Part shown: positions 15,736 through 23,186 of the stretch, piece after piece
Numbering within the stretch: position 1 is the stretch's first letter
Layout of the letters: every line of letters starts with the position of its first letter
Position numbers and translations under genes: made by a program
Assembly: GCA_002424545.1 (NCBI GenBank)
Contig: DIKL01000103.1
Coordinates: 1 to 26,596 of the forward strand
DNA from: Syntrophaceae bacterium UBA5619
Lineage (GTDB): Bacteria; Desulfobacterota; Syntrophia; Syntrophales; UBA5619
DNA length: 26,596 nucleotides
Reading direction: 5' to 3'
Notes under the pieces: generated by a model
The model's database searches: none
Seen by the model: the letters and a program-made list of their open reading frames with translations, nothing else
Told to the model about the DNA's origin: nothing

Positions 15736-17187
15736 CTACTTTCCCTTGACCGCTTCCGGGGCCGCGGTCGGCTTCACGCTCTCCGGCAGGGGCTCGATGC
15801 CGTACTTCCACTTCAGGTACTGCTCGCCGGTGGCCGGGTAGAGGGCGTATACCAGCAGATCCTCTTCCGTTTTGGCGAGATCGCCGATCTTCTTCTTGTC
15901 TTCGGCCAGTTCCGGCTCGAGGTAATCGGCGGGCCGGCCGGTGATCGGGGTCTGGCCGCGCTTGTGTCTCTTCAGCACCACCTTCTGAACTTCAGGATCG
16001 ATCGAGGTCGGGGTCTTGCCGTAGAGCCCATAGATCAGGTCCGCAAACTGGTTGTTCACCATTTTGTAACGGCCGGCGACCACGTTCATGACCGCCTGCA
16101 CGCCGACGATCTGCGAGGTTGGCGTGACCAGGGGCGGCGTGCCCGCCTCCCTGCGCGTCCTGGGGATTTCGGCATGGACCTCGTCCAGACGATCCAGCGC
16201 ATTCATCTCCTTGAGCTGGCTGACCAGATTCGAGATCATTCCGCCGGGAATCTGGTGCGCGAGCACCCCTGCGTCGATCATGGAAAGCTTGTTTGTCGCC
16301 AGGTGCTTCTGGTACTTGGGAGCGATTTTTTCGAGGTGCTCGCCCAGTTTGATCAGCTTGCGGACATTCAGACCCGAATCGCGCTTGGTTCCCTGCAGGG
16401 TGACGACCAGCGGTTCGATGGCGGGCATCGAGGTCCGAAGGGCATAGGGCGCCAGGCAGGTATCGACAATGTCGACGCCGGCTTCAATCGCCTTGAGATA
16501 GCTCATGGAGGCCATGCCGCTGGTGTAGTGGGTGTGGAGATGCAGTGGGACTTTGATGATCTTCTTCAGTTCGGTGAACAGATCATAGCTGTCGTACGGG
16601 GCAATGATCCCGGCCATATCCTTGATGACGATGCTGTCGGCGCCCATCGCCTCGAGCGACTTGGCCATCTTCTTGTAGTATTCCATATTGAAGACGTCGC
16701 CGCCCATGTGGGGCTCGGTCAGGGAATAACAGATCGCGCCCTCGAAATGTTTCTTGTTGGCCTTGATCCGCTCCACACAGGTTTCGAAGTTCCGGATGTC
16801 GTTCAGCGCGTCGAATACTCGAAAAATGTCGATGCCGACTTCGCAGGCTTTGTCCACAAAGGCCCGGACGACGTCGTCGGCATAATTGCGGTAGCCGACC
16901 AGGTTCTGCCCCCGAAGCAGCATGGTGAAAGGGGTTTTCTTGATGTATTTCTTGAGGATCTTCGGTCTTTCCCAGGGGTCTTCGCCGAGGAAGCGGTGCA
17001 TCGTGTCAAAGGTTGCACCTCCCCAGACTTCCATCGCCCAGAAGCCCATCTGATCCATCTCCTCGGCGATCGGGATCATATCCTCCGTACGCATTCGGGT
17101 CGCGTAGATGGACTGATGACCATCCCTGAACGTATTGTCCTGAAATTTGACGGGGTGGATAGGCCCATCCTTCATAAGGTCTGTCAT
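15736..17187 (-). CDS. Carboxyltransferase subunit of the pyruvate carboxylase subunit B / oxaloacetate decarboxylase alpha family, without biotin domain
   Basis: 483 aa. The TIM-barrel carboxyltransferase domain is clear: FQDNTFRDGHQS (16-26) with the metal-binding Asp17, LRGQNLVGYRNY, VFDALND, IVIKDMAGI with the lysine (189) that is carbamylated in this family, and the metal histidines in LHLHTH (216-220). The helical conserved domain follows (GGMISNLVSQL, TPTSQIVGVQAV). Family members that carry their own biotin end in a biotinyl domain with an MKM motif. Here the protein stops after a Pro/Ala-rich tail with no such motif, so the biotin carrier must be separate. Possible roles are pyruvate carboxylase, oxaloacetate decarboxylase or transcarboxylase. 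The start ATG 17187 has AAGGAGAGAC upstream and its own promoter. It is a single-gene unit convergent with the SDR/dehydratase operon. Confidence 0.92.
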   Translation of the reverse strand: MTDLMKDGPIHPVKFQDNTFRDGHQSIYATRMRTEDMIPIAEEMDQMGFWAMEVWGGATFDTMHRFLGEDPWERPKILKKYIKKTPFTMLLRGQNLVGYRNYADDVVRAFVDKACEVGIDIFRVFDALNDIRNFETCVERIKANKKHFEGAICYSLTEPHMGGDVFNMEYYKKMAKSLEAMGADSIVIKDMAGIIAPYDSYDLFTELKKIIKVPLHLHTHYTSGMASMSYLKAIEAGVDIVDTCLAPYALRTSMPAIEPLVVTLQGTKRDSGLNVRKLIKLGEHLEKIAPKYQKHLATNKLSMIDAGVLAHQIPGGMISNLVSQLKEMNALDRLDEVHAEIPRTRREAGTPPLVTPTSQIVGVQAVMNVVAGRYKMVNNQFADLIYGLYGKTPTSIDPEVQKVVLKRHKRGQTPITGRPADYLEPELAEDKKKIGDLAKTEEDLLVYALYPATGEQYLKWKYGIEPLPESVKPTAAPEAVKGK

Positions 17188-17273
17188 GATGTCTCTCCTT
17201 CCGTAAACGCATCACAAAGAAGATGCTGGTTTGAGACCTTGTCATCAAAAAAACCTTAGATCTGTATGGTGGA

Positions 17274-17302
17274 ACTATAATATTGACGTGCGGTCGTGTC
17301 AA
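17274..17302 (-). promoter_or_regulatory. Near-consensus sigma70-type promoter for the carboxyltransferase gene
   Basis: On the minus strand, TTGACA (17302-17297), a 17-base spacer and TATAGT (17279-17274), giving a leader of about 80 bases before ATG 17187. Hexamers and spacing are identical to those of the promoter at 8956, which supports both as genuine housekeeping promoters. Confidence 0.75.
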
Positions 17303-17425
17303 GCCCAATGACTATCTGGTGCCAAGGACCACTTGGTCATGATTCGTTTCTTGGAAAACATCCATTATGAATCCCTCGTCCCTGCAAAGCAAAATTCAAA
17401 TTACCGGATTTGTATATCCGTCCCT

Positions 17426-18490
17426 TCATTTCCGGTTTACGTAGATCGGGTTGGACCAAATCCAGGGACGATACCGTCTGAAAGCTTTCAGGTCGGCCTC
17501 AACACGATAAACACCCGGTTCACAAAGGGTCACGAAAAGTTCCTTCGCGGTCTGCCTGCGCAACACGTTTCCGTTTTGGATCAAACGAATCCGCGCCCTC
17601 TCCGGCAATGAAACCCGAAGTTCCGCGGAACGGCGGAGAACAAACTCATCACCCATCGTGCCCTCTCTGCCCCCCTCGGCAATGGTTAAAGAGAATCCGG
17701 TCGCCGTTCGGTAACGATCGAGGGAAACATAGAGGCGGCCGTTTCTCACGGCGGTCAGAATCGCGGCGATGTCGGCCCGGCTCTCTCCGGAAAGAGGCTC
17801 TTCGAGCAGGATGTGCGTCCGAATAAGATCGAAAACCCGGTGAAAGGGAAATACGCGGATCGGAATTTTCAGGAAATGCCTCAGGCTGTCGTGGTTGTCC
17901 AGCTCCCCGATTCCGACAACGCGGCGCTCCCGGGTGAGACGGTCCCAGCGTTCCAGGGTGGCGGCAGACGGCCCCCGCAGGAAAAGGGCGGGACAGAGAT
18001 AACTCAGAACAGCCCTGATCCGGCCGGAAAGGCCGTTCTGCCAGTCCGTCATGAAATCCCAGATGCCCAGGCCCGTGTAGCCTCCAACGGTCCAGTCGTT
18101 CCAAGGGTAATGTTTCACGTGAAACATCGCGGTCCCCTGGTGATCCGGATGGGCGATGAAACCTACCCCTCCTCCGTCCCGCACCCGGTCGATGTACTCC
18201 TGCGGGGGAAGACCTGGATCCTTTTCCGCGCAGGCAACCGCCTTGGGTAAGCCAAACGCGAGGTAGTGGTTGAAGCGCGGCGCAATCTCTTCTCCAACGA
18301 TCAACAGAACGCCGTCCCGCCATCCTTCCAACCCTTCTTCTCTCGCCCGAAGGGTGGAGTGGTCCGTCAGTAAAAGGACATCGACGCCGCATTTTCGTGC
18401 CGCGGCAAGGATTTCCGGAATCGAAGCACGACCGTCAAACGAATAGGCCGAATGCAGGTGAATGATCCCGGCGTAGTCCTTCAGCTTCAT
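17426..18490 (-). CDS. PHP-domain metal-dependent phosphoesterase-like protein
   Basis: 354 aa. The N-terminal PHP domain shows the metal-binding motifs in order: HLHSAYS (His11, His13), LLTDHS (Asp43, His44), GEEI (Glu67/68), AHPDHQG (His114, His117) and GELDNHD near residue 205. PHP enzymes hydrolyse phosphoesters using two or three metal ions. The C-terminal part (about 250-354) looks beta-rich and ends with a WSNPIYV strand, as in other long PHP proteins of unknown substrate. The ATG at 18490 overlaps the stop of the glycosylase gene in an ATGA, so it is the last gene of an htrA-glycosylase-PHP operon. Residues 122-127 (MFHVKH) are encoded by a perfect parS sequence, listed separately. 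The physiological substrate is unknown. Confidence 0.88.
   Translation of the reverse strand: MKLKDYAGIIHLHSAYSFDGRASIPEILAAARKCGVDVLLLTDHSTLRAREEGLEGWRDGVLLIVGEEIAPRFNHYLAFGLPKAVACAEKDPGLPPQEYIDRVRDGGGVGFIAHPDHQGTAMFHVKHYPWNDWTVGGYTGLGIWDFMTDWQNGLSGRIRAVLSYLCPALFLRGPSAATLERWDRLTRERRVVGIGELDNHDSLRHFLKIPIRVFPFHRVFDLIRTHILLEEPLSGESRADIAAILTAVRNGRLYVSLDRYRTATGFSLTIAEGGREGTMGDEFVLRRSAELRVSLPERARIRLIQNGNVLRRQTAKELFVTLCEPGVYRVEADLKAFRRYRPWIWSNPIYVNRK
18111..18126. promoter_or_regulatory. parS: parS centromere-like site (ParB/Spo0J binding palindrome) inside the PHP gene
   Basis: The 16 bases TGTTTCACGTGAAACA form a perfect palindrome and match the bacterial chromosomal parS consensus (TGTTNCACGTGAAACA) at every position. 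Flanking A and T extend the symmetry to 18 bp (18110-18127). parS is the loading site for the CTP-dependent clamp ParB, which directs chromosome segregation and SMC loading. It is read through as codons for MFHVKH in a loop of the PHP protein just after the AHPDHQG metal motif. Placement inside a gene is common for parS. Sequence identity is direct; function is from established knowledge of ParABS. parA and parB are not in the window. Confidence 0.88.
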
Positions 18491-19197
18491 GGGTGAACCG
18501 CCTTCCTGCGGAGCAACGACGGCCTGCTCGCGGCCTGCAACCCCGCAAGCGGACAGGCCCCGCAGCGCGGCTCCTTGCGGCAGAACATCTTTCCGGTGTT
18601 TACGATCAGCGCGTGATACTGACCGAAGAGGGAAGTATCGGGCGGCAGATGATTCATGAACAGCGCCTGAATCTCGGCGTAGCCGGCATCCTCTCCGATC
18701 ATGCCGTGCCGGAGAAGAATCCGCTTCGTATAGGCATCACAGACGAAGACAGGCTTTTGACAGGCATACAGAAGAATACTGTCGGCGGTTTCCGGTCCTA
18801 CGCCTCGGACGCCGAGCAGTTTATCGCGAAGAATCGAAATCGGTTCAACCTTCATGGCCGCTTCGCTTCCGGAATACTCTTCCAGGAAGAACCGGACAAA
18901 GGATTTCAGCCTTCCCGCTTTCAGATGATAGTAGCCGGAGGGACGGATGATCCCCGCCAATTCACCTTCCGGGATATGAAAAAGCGCTGCCGGGGTGAGA
19001 AGCCGGTTCCCCCGCAGCGCCTTGATTGCCTTTTCGACATTTGCCCAGGCCGTGTTCTGGGTGAGGATCGCCCCGACCATCACCTCGAAGGGTCCGTCGG
19101 CCGGCCACCACCGGAGATCCCCGAAATACTCATTCAGAATCACATATATTTTCAGCAGATCTTCCGGGCGGTTTTCAATGTTCCCCGATTTTCTCAT
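18487..19197 (-). CDS. HhH-GPD DNA glycosylase related to endonuclease III (MagIII/COG2231-like)
   Basis: 236 aa of the endonuclease III superfamily, which removes damaged bases from DNA. The opening region YFGDLRWWPADGPFEVMVGAILTQNTAW is typical of the MagIII-type 3-methyladenine glycosylase branch. The helix-hairpin-helix reads LLGVRGVGPETADSIL (about 127-142), with the catalytic Asp154 in VCDAYTKRI. The lysine used by bifunctional Nth for lyase chemistry is replaced by Glu136, so a monofunctional glycosylase is expected. The C-terminus has a partial iron-sulfur loop: Cys206, Cys212 and Cys215 are present but the expected fourth Cys position is Gln221. The start overlaps the htrA stop and the stop overlaps the PHP start, both as ATGA. 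A repair role is expected; the base specificity is uncertain. Confidence 0.85.
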   Translation of the reverse strand: MRKSGNIENRPEDLLKIYVILNEYFGDLRWWPADGPFEVMVGAILTQNTAWANVEKAIKALRGNRLLTPAALFHIPEGELAGIIRPSGYYHLKAGRLKSFVRFFLEEYSGSEAAMKVEPISILRDKLLGVRGVGPETADSILLYACQKPVFVCDAYTKRILLRHGMIGEDAGYAEIQALFMNHLPPDTSLFGQYHALIVNTGKMFCRKEPRCGACPLAGLQAASRPSLLRRKAVHP

Positions 19198-20678
19198 TTC
19201 ATCAGAGGAACAAAGAAGGTCGTCTTGCCCCGTTTGATCAAAAGGAGAATACTCCCCTTTTCTCCCGCTTTCGCGATTTCCCGTTGATACTCCTTCAGGG
19301 TTGCGGTCTTGACCTTGTTCACCTGGAGAATGATGTCCTGCGGCTGAATCCCCACCTCCTCGGCAACACTCCCCTCCTGAACATCGACGACGATGAGCCC
19401 CTTGGCGGACGCAAGCCCGAGGTGCTTGGCGATTTCCGGTGTAATTTCCTGGACCGTCATGCCGAACGCCTCGCCGGACTGTTGAGCGGACGCCAACTCC
19501 GCTTTGTCGGTCCTTTCCGCGATCGTGATCGAGATCACCTTTTCCTGACCGTCGCGAATGATCTTGACTTTGATCGTTTCGCCGACACGGAATCCCGCAA
19601 TCATCAGCAGCAATTCATGTGTGTCTTTGACCAACTTGCCGTTGATTTCGGTGACCACATCTCCGGCTTTGAGCCCCGCCTTGTCGGCCGGATCGTCTTT
19701 AAAAACATCGGAAATCAATGCACCGCTCTTGTCCTTCAGCTTCATGCTCTGGGCGATTTCCTCGCTGATGTCCTGAACGGAGACCCCCAGCCACCCGCGG
19801 ATCACCTTCCCCTTGGCCTTCAGGTCCGGAAGAATCGTCTTGGCCATGTTGATCGGGATCGCAAAGCCGATACCCTGCCCCTGCGCGACGATCGCGGTGT
19901 TGATCCCGATCACCTTGCCGTCCATACTGAAGAGCGGCCCGCCGCTGTTTCCCGGGTTGATCGAGGCGTCGGTCTGGATAAAGTTGTCATAGGGCCCCGC
20001 ACCGATCACGCGGCCCTTTGCGCTGACAATCCCAGCCGTGACGGTCTGCTCCAGGCCGAAGGGATTTCCGATCGCCATGACCCAATCTCCCACCCTCAGC
20101 TTATCGGAATCCCCCGTTTCCACAACCGGCAGACTGCCATTTGCCTTGATCTTGATCAACGCGATATCGGTCTTGGCATCCTTGCCGATCACCTTCGCTT
20201 CATATTCCTTGCCGTCGGAAAGTTTCACAAGAATCTTGTCCGCCTGTTCCACGACATGGTTGTTCGTAAAGATGTAGCCGTCATCGCTGATGATGAACCC
20301 GGAGCCGAGGCTTCTTTGCTTGAATTGACGCTGCGGAATGTCTCCGAAAAAACGTTCGAAGAAATCATCCCCGCCGAAATTACGACCGAAAGGCGATCCC
20401 TGACCGAAAGGTGAGCGAAATCCGCCACTGCGGACCGTCTTGGTCGTACTGATGTTTACGACGGCAGGTTTGAGCTTTTCGGCCAGATCCGCAAACGAGA
20501 CCGGCGCCCGCGGCACATCCAAGGTCGAAACGGCGGAAGCGACCTGCACATCGGGCCCCGGGCCGGACGGCGCAAAGGACGAGCGGAGAACCTCAGCCAC
20601 CGAAATGACGAAAAAACCGATCAGAAACGCCAAAAGAAACATAATAAAGGTCTTTCTCCCCTTTGTTGCCATTTTCAT
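19194..20678 (-). CDS. HtrA/DegP-family periplasmic serine protease (Do-like)
   Basis: 494 aa, the size of DegP/MucD. An N-terminal hydrophobic segment (about 11-29) serves as signal peptide or anchor. The protease domain has the triad His141 (FTNNHVV), Asp171 (KTDIALIKI) and Ser245 (NPGNSGGPLF). A Gly/Phe-rich insertion at about 84-118 precedes it, as in other Do proteases. Two PDZ domains follow, at about 285-375 (GWLGVSVQDI..AGLKAGDVV) and 400-490 (VQEITPEIAKHLGL..GIQPQDIIL). It degrades or refolds damaged envelope proteins. The ATG at 20678 has GGGAGGGAG upstream, and a second Met lies two codons in. A promoter is seen at 20851-20878. It is the first gene of the operon with the glycosylase and PHP genes, linked by ATGA overlaps. 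Confidence 0.95.
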   Translation of the reverse strand: MKMATKGRKTFIMFLLAFLIGFFVISVAEVLRSSFAPSGPGPDVQVASAVSTLDVPRAPVSFADLAEKLKPAVVNISTTKTVRSGGFRSPFGQGSPFGRNFGGDDFFERFFGDIPQRQFKQRSLGSGFIISDDGYIFTNNHVVEQADKILVKLSDGKEYEAKVIGKDAKTDIALIKIKANGSLPVVETGDSDKLRVGDWVMAIGNPFGLEQTVTAGIVSAKGRVIGAGPYDNFIQTDASINPGNSGGPLFSMDGKVIGINTAIVAQGQGIGFAIPINMAKTILPDLKAKGKVIRGWLGVSVQDISEEIAQSMKLKDKSGALISDVFKDDPADKAGLKAGDVVTEINGKLVKDTHELLLMIAGFRVGETIKVKIIRDGQEKVISITIAERTDKAELASAQQSGEAFGMTVQEITPEIAKHLGLASAKGLIVVDVQEGSVAEEVGIQPQDIILQVNKVKTATLKEYQREIAKAGEKGSILLLIKRGKTTFFVPLMK

Positions 20679-20850
20679 TGTCTCCCTCCCAAACGATGGC
20701 TGCCGTCATGCTTGACCAAGGACAGCCTTGATTTTCTCTGATTAAACAAGTTTTCGCTTTCTCCGATTTCCCGAACCTTCGCGGGACAGGCCGGTTTTTT
20801 TCCGTCCTCTTGCAAGTTGGAAATCATGGAACCTGAATCCAATCGGTTGT

Positions 20851-20878
20851 AATATATACGTCCCGTGAACTTTGTCAA
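20851..20878 (-). promoter_or_regulatory. Promoter candidate for the htrA-glycosylase-PHP operon
   Basis: On the minus strand, a perfect TTGACA (20878-20873), a 16-base spacer and TATATT (20856-20851). The -35 overlaps the stop codon of the upstream hydrolase gene (20875-20877). Transcription would start near 20845, with a leader of about 165 bases. It is a sigma70-like site, with no sigmaE-type signature. Confidence 0.65.
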
Positions 20879-21702
20879 TCCTCCGACACCCCGGTATTGC
20901 CCTCTTTTTCGACCCGATTTGCCAAGCTCCCGATCCCTTCGATTTCGATGGTGATCAGATCTCCGTCCCTCAGGAATACCGGCGGTGTTCTGGTAAACCC
21001 GACTCCCCCGGGGGTCCCGGTCAGTATGACCGTCCCCGGAAGCAGCGTCAGGGATTGGCTCAGATCGCTGACCAGCGTTTGTACATCGAAAATCATGTCC
21101 GAGGTGTTGGAGTCCTGCATGACCCGACCGTTGAGGATCGCCCGGATGGCGAGACGGTTCGGATCCGGAATCTCATCCCGGGTGACCAGGCAGGGACCGA
21201 GGGGACAGAAGGTATCGAAGCTCTTGCCTCTGGACCACTGCTTTTTCTGCTTTTCGATCTGCCAGTCGCGCGCGCTCACATCGTTGGCGCAGGCATACCC
21301 CAGGACATACCCGAGGGCCTCCTCGCGCTTGACGTTTTTTGCCTTGCGGCCGATGATCACGGCAAGCTCCGCCTCGTAATCGACCTGATCCGGACCGACC
21401 CATGGCAGCAGAATCATCTCGTCCGGCCCAATGACGCTGGTGGTTGCCTTGATGAATATGACGGGCCTCTTCGGCCGTCTGATGTTCGTTTCTTCCGCAT
21501 GATGACCGTAATTGAGTCCGACGGCCAGAATGTTGGGGGGATTCACCGGAGAAAGGAGATGGCCGATCCGGGCCGTCTTCCCGTTCGGTTCGAGGTTCCC
21601 GAACAGATCCCCCCCGATGATTCGTGCTTCTCCCGGACGATCCTGATCGAGACTTCCCAAACAGATCTTCCCCTCTTCGGTTAAAAAACGCACGATTTTC
21701 AT
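20875..21702 (-). CDS. Fumarylacetoacetate hydrolase (FAH) family protein
   Basis: 275 aa with the fold markers of the FAH/HpcE group: ILAVGLNYGHHAEE, a metal-binding DYEAELAVIIG, GYACANDVSARDWQ, KSFDTFCPLGPCLV and LTGTPGGVGF. Members cleave or hydrate C-C bonds of beta-diketo acids, decarboxylate oxaloacetate, or hydrolyse acylpyruvates, depending on the subfamily, using a divalent metal. The presence of the full active-site shell indicates an active enzyme, but the family is too broad to name the substrate. The start ATG 21702 has CAGGAGC upstream, and a TGC-TATAGA extended -10 lies about 30 bases before it. It reads divergently from the Mla cluster and in the same direction as htrA, from which the htrA promoter separates it. 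Confidence 0.88.
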   Translation of the reverse strand: MKIVRFLTEEGKICLGSLDQDRPGEARIIGGDLFGNLEPNGKTARIGHLLSPVNPPNILAVGLNYGHHAEETNIRRPKRPVIFIKATTSVIGPDEMILLPWVGPDQVDYEAELAVIIGRKAKNVKREEALGYVLGYACANDVSARDWQIEKQKKQWSRGKSFDTFCPLGPCLVTRDEIPDPNRLAIRAILNGRVMQDSNTSDMIFDVQTLVSDLSQSLTLLPGTVILTGTPGGVGFTRTPPVFLRDGDLITIEIEGIGSLANRVEKEGNTGVSED

Positions 21703-21731
21703 AGCCTGCTCCTGATGAGTATTTGCGAAGC

Positions 21732-21740
21732 TCTATAGCA
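21732..21740 (-). promoter_or_regulatory. Extended -10 promoter candidate for the FAH-family gene
   Basis: On the minus strand the bases read TGCTATAGA, an extended -10 (TGn plus TATAGA). The -35 position shows no clear match, only a T-rich stretch. It would give a leader of about 20 bases to ATG 21702. Confidence 0.35.
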
Positions 21741-21779
21741 GGATTCGTAAAAAAAAGAAATTCCTTCAGGGAATCTCAT

Positions 21780-21808
21780 TTGCAGACGGGGGATTCCTGT
21801 GTTACAAA
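21780..21808 (+). promoter_or_regulatory. Promoter candidate for the Mla/MCE cluster
   Basis: TTGCAG (21780-21785), a 17-base spacer and TACAAA (21803-21808), with TGT directly before the -10 making an extended -10. Each hexamer matches consensus at four of six bases. A leader of about 120 bases to the permease start would follow. Confidence 0.4.
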
Positions 21809-21933
21809 AAAGCCGTTCCTGAATCACCGCTGTGTTTCCTATCGGACTTCGCCTGGTTCTCCGGTCCGGCGCGCGGCGAACGGGGAAAGAATCGCCTCCG
21901 CGTTCTTCGGGAATCAAAACTATGGTTTGCGCT

Positions 21934-22719
21934 ATGGTCGAGATGATCGAACACATCGGCAGGACCGCTATGCGGGCAACGTCTTCGCTGCTCGGCACGC
22001 TTGCTTTCGCAGCGGGGGTCTTCCTGAGCATTTTCGACCGCCGGACTTACAACAGCGCCTCCCGCACGGTGTTCATCCATCAGTTCTACTTCACCTCGGT
22101 CCAGATCCTGCCGCTGTTTCTCTCCGTTGCGGCCGTTTTCGGCTCCCTGATCAACGGCATGGCATTTCAGGTGATCAAGAATCTCGGACTGACGGACTAT
22201 TTGGGACGGCTGTTGATGGGATTCGTCGTGACGGAACTGGCCCCCTTCGTGACCGTGCTGCTCCTCGCGCTCCGTTCCAGCGCGGCGATCAACGCCGAAA
22301 TCGCCGTGATGAAGGTCAACCGGGAACTCGACACCCTCGAACACTTCCGGATCGATTTGCTCCACTATCTATTCGTTCCGCGGATTCTCAGCGGGATGCT
22401 TTCCATGATTTTCCTGACCAGCGTTTTCGCGCTGGTCGTTCTCTCCGTCGGACTCATCGTCTCCGGCCTCATTTTCGGGACCGGCGTGGACGCCTATTTC
22501 GACACCCTGTTGACTGCCGCAGATATCTTCGACATCATCGTACTGCTGATCAAGTGCGCAACCTTCGGGTTTTTCATCACAATGATCCCGATCGGTTTCG
22601 GATTGCGCGCCACGCGGGAACTGACGAGCATTCCGGTTTCGGTGTTAAACGGGATGGTTACGGTTTTTCTGGCCATCATCATCATCGAGGTGCTGTCATC
22701 GATCATAAGATTCATCTGA
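21934..22719 (+). CDS. mlaE: MlaE/YrbE-family ABC transporter permease
   Basis: 261 aa from ATG 21934. In-frame starts at 21832, 21922 and 21943 are also possible. The stretch before 21922 is Arg/Ser-rich and unlike the family, and 21934 gives the usual permease length. An N-terminal amphipathic region is followed by about five hydrophobic segments and the family pattern FVVTELAPFVTVLLLALRSSAAINAEIAVMKVNRELDTLEHF (conserved P-x-L-T-x-L-L-x-A-x-R and MKV.xEIDAL). It ends in a hydrophobic VFLAIIIIEVLSSIIRFI helix. MlaE forms the membrane core of MCE-type phospholipid transporters between outer and inner membrane. It is followed directly by a Walker-A-less ATPase-like frame, an MCE protein and a lipoprotein, so the cluster is a variant Mla system. 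Confidence 0.87.
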   Translation: MVEMIEHIGRTAMRATSSLLGTLAFAAGVFLSIFDRRTYNSASRTVFIHQFYFTSVQILPLFLSVAAVFGSLINGMAFQVIKNLGLTDYLGRLLMGFVVTELAPFVTVLLLALRSSAAINAEIAVMKVNRELDTLEHFRIDLLHYLFVPRILSGMLSMIFLTSVFALVVLSVGLIVSGLIFGTGVDAYFDTLLTAADIFDIIVLLIKCATFGFFITMIPIGFGLRATRELTSIPVSVLNGMVTVFLAIIIIEVLSSIIRFI

Positions 22720-23186
22720 GGCTCTTCGAAAACGAAGAGACCCTGAAAAAGACCTTGCAGGCGTTTCTCACGGATCACCGGCTGAATGTGGGCCTGGTTT
22801 CAACGAAAGTCCCACTGATTTCAAATCTGCCGGTCTGGAGCAATATCGCCCTGATCCGTCAATACCATGAGAATTTGCCCGGGGAGGAGTCGCGGGCATT
22901 GGTCATCGATCTGCTGGAACGCTTCGGCATGACGTCGATTGCCGAGAAACGAAATCCTTTCCTGACGGAGGAGGAGCGCTTTTACGTCATGTTCATCAGG
23001 GCAGCGATGGTCCGGGATGCGATTGTCTGTCTGGACAGGCCCTTCCGGCTCCTGCCGGCTCGCCCCGGCGGCCGATTCTTCACGGAGGCCCTCCAAAAAA
23101 TCGATGATCTGATTGCAGAAGTCCATATTTTTGATTATAGTCGGGAAAAAGAACAATACGAGACAAGTGATGGCGCAGAGAATTGA
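22698..23186 (+). CDS. Degenerate ABC-ATPase-like protein lacking Walker A (MlaF position)
   Basis: An open frame of about 160 residues between permease and MCE genes, where MlaF-type ATPases normally lie. The body aligns by eye with the second half of an ABC ATPase. LPVWSNIALIRQYH recalls the segment after the Q-loop (tVweNIal). PFLTEEERFYVMFIRAAMVRDAIVCLDRPF recalls signature, helix and Walker B, but the signature LSGGE is LTEEE and the Walker B DE is DR. No P-loop exists in this frame, and the intact permease leaves no room for one. No ATG/GTG/TTG lies near the front. ATC 22698 (seven bases after GAGG), TTG 22755 and GTG 22788 are candidates. The frame is uninterrupted, so a working non-catalytic subunit is more likely than fresh decay. 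Frameshift fusion to MlaE cannot be excluded. Confidence 0.6.
   Translation: MDHKIHLRLFENEETLKKTLQAFLTDHRLNVGLVSTKVPLISNLPVWSNIALIRQYHENLPGEESRALVIDLLERFGMTSIAEKRNPFLTEEERFYVMFIRAAMVRDAIVCLDRPFRLLPARPGGRFFTEALQKIDDLIAEVHIFDYSREKEQYETSDGAEN

Noticed and set aside
15964..17259. 431-aa plus-strand frame opposite the carboxyltransferase gene
   Set aside because: No motif; shadow of a conserved gene on the other strand.
21749..21774. Minus-strand hairpin ATTCC-CTGAA-GGAAT followed by TTCTTTTTTTT
   Set aside because: It resembles a small intrinsic terminator but has only five AT-rich pairs and lies upstream of the FAH gene, where no transcript should end; probably chance.
21723..22697. Long frame running across mlaE in the same frame as the ATPase-like protein
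   Set aside because: The part over mlaE is Arg/Pro-rich and unlike any ATPase N-terminus; only the part after about 22698 looks like protein.
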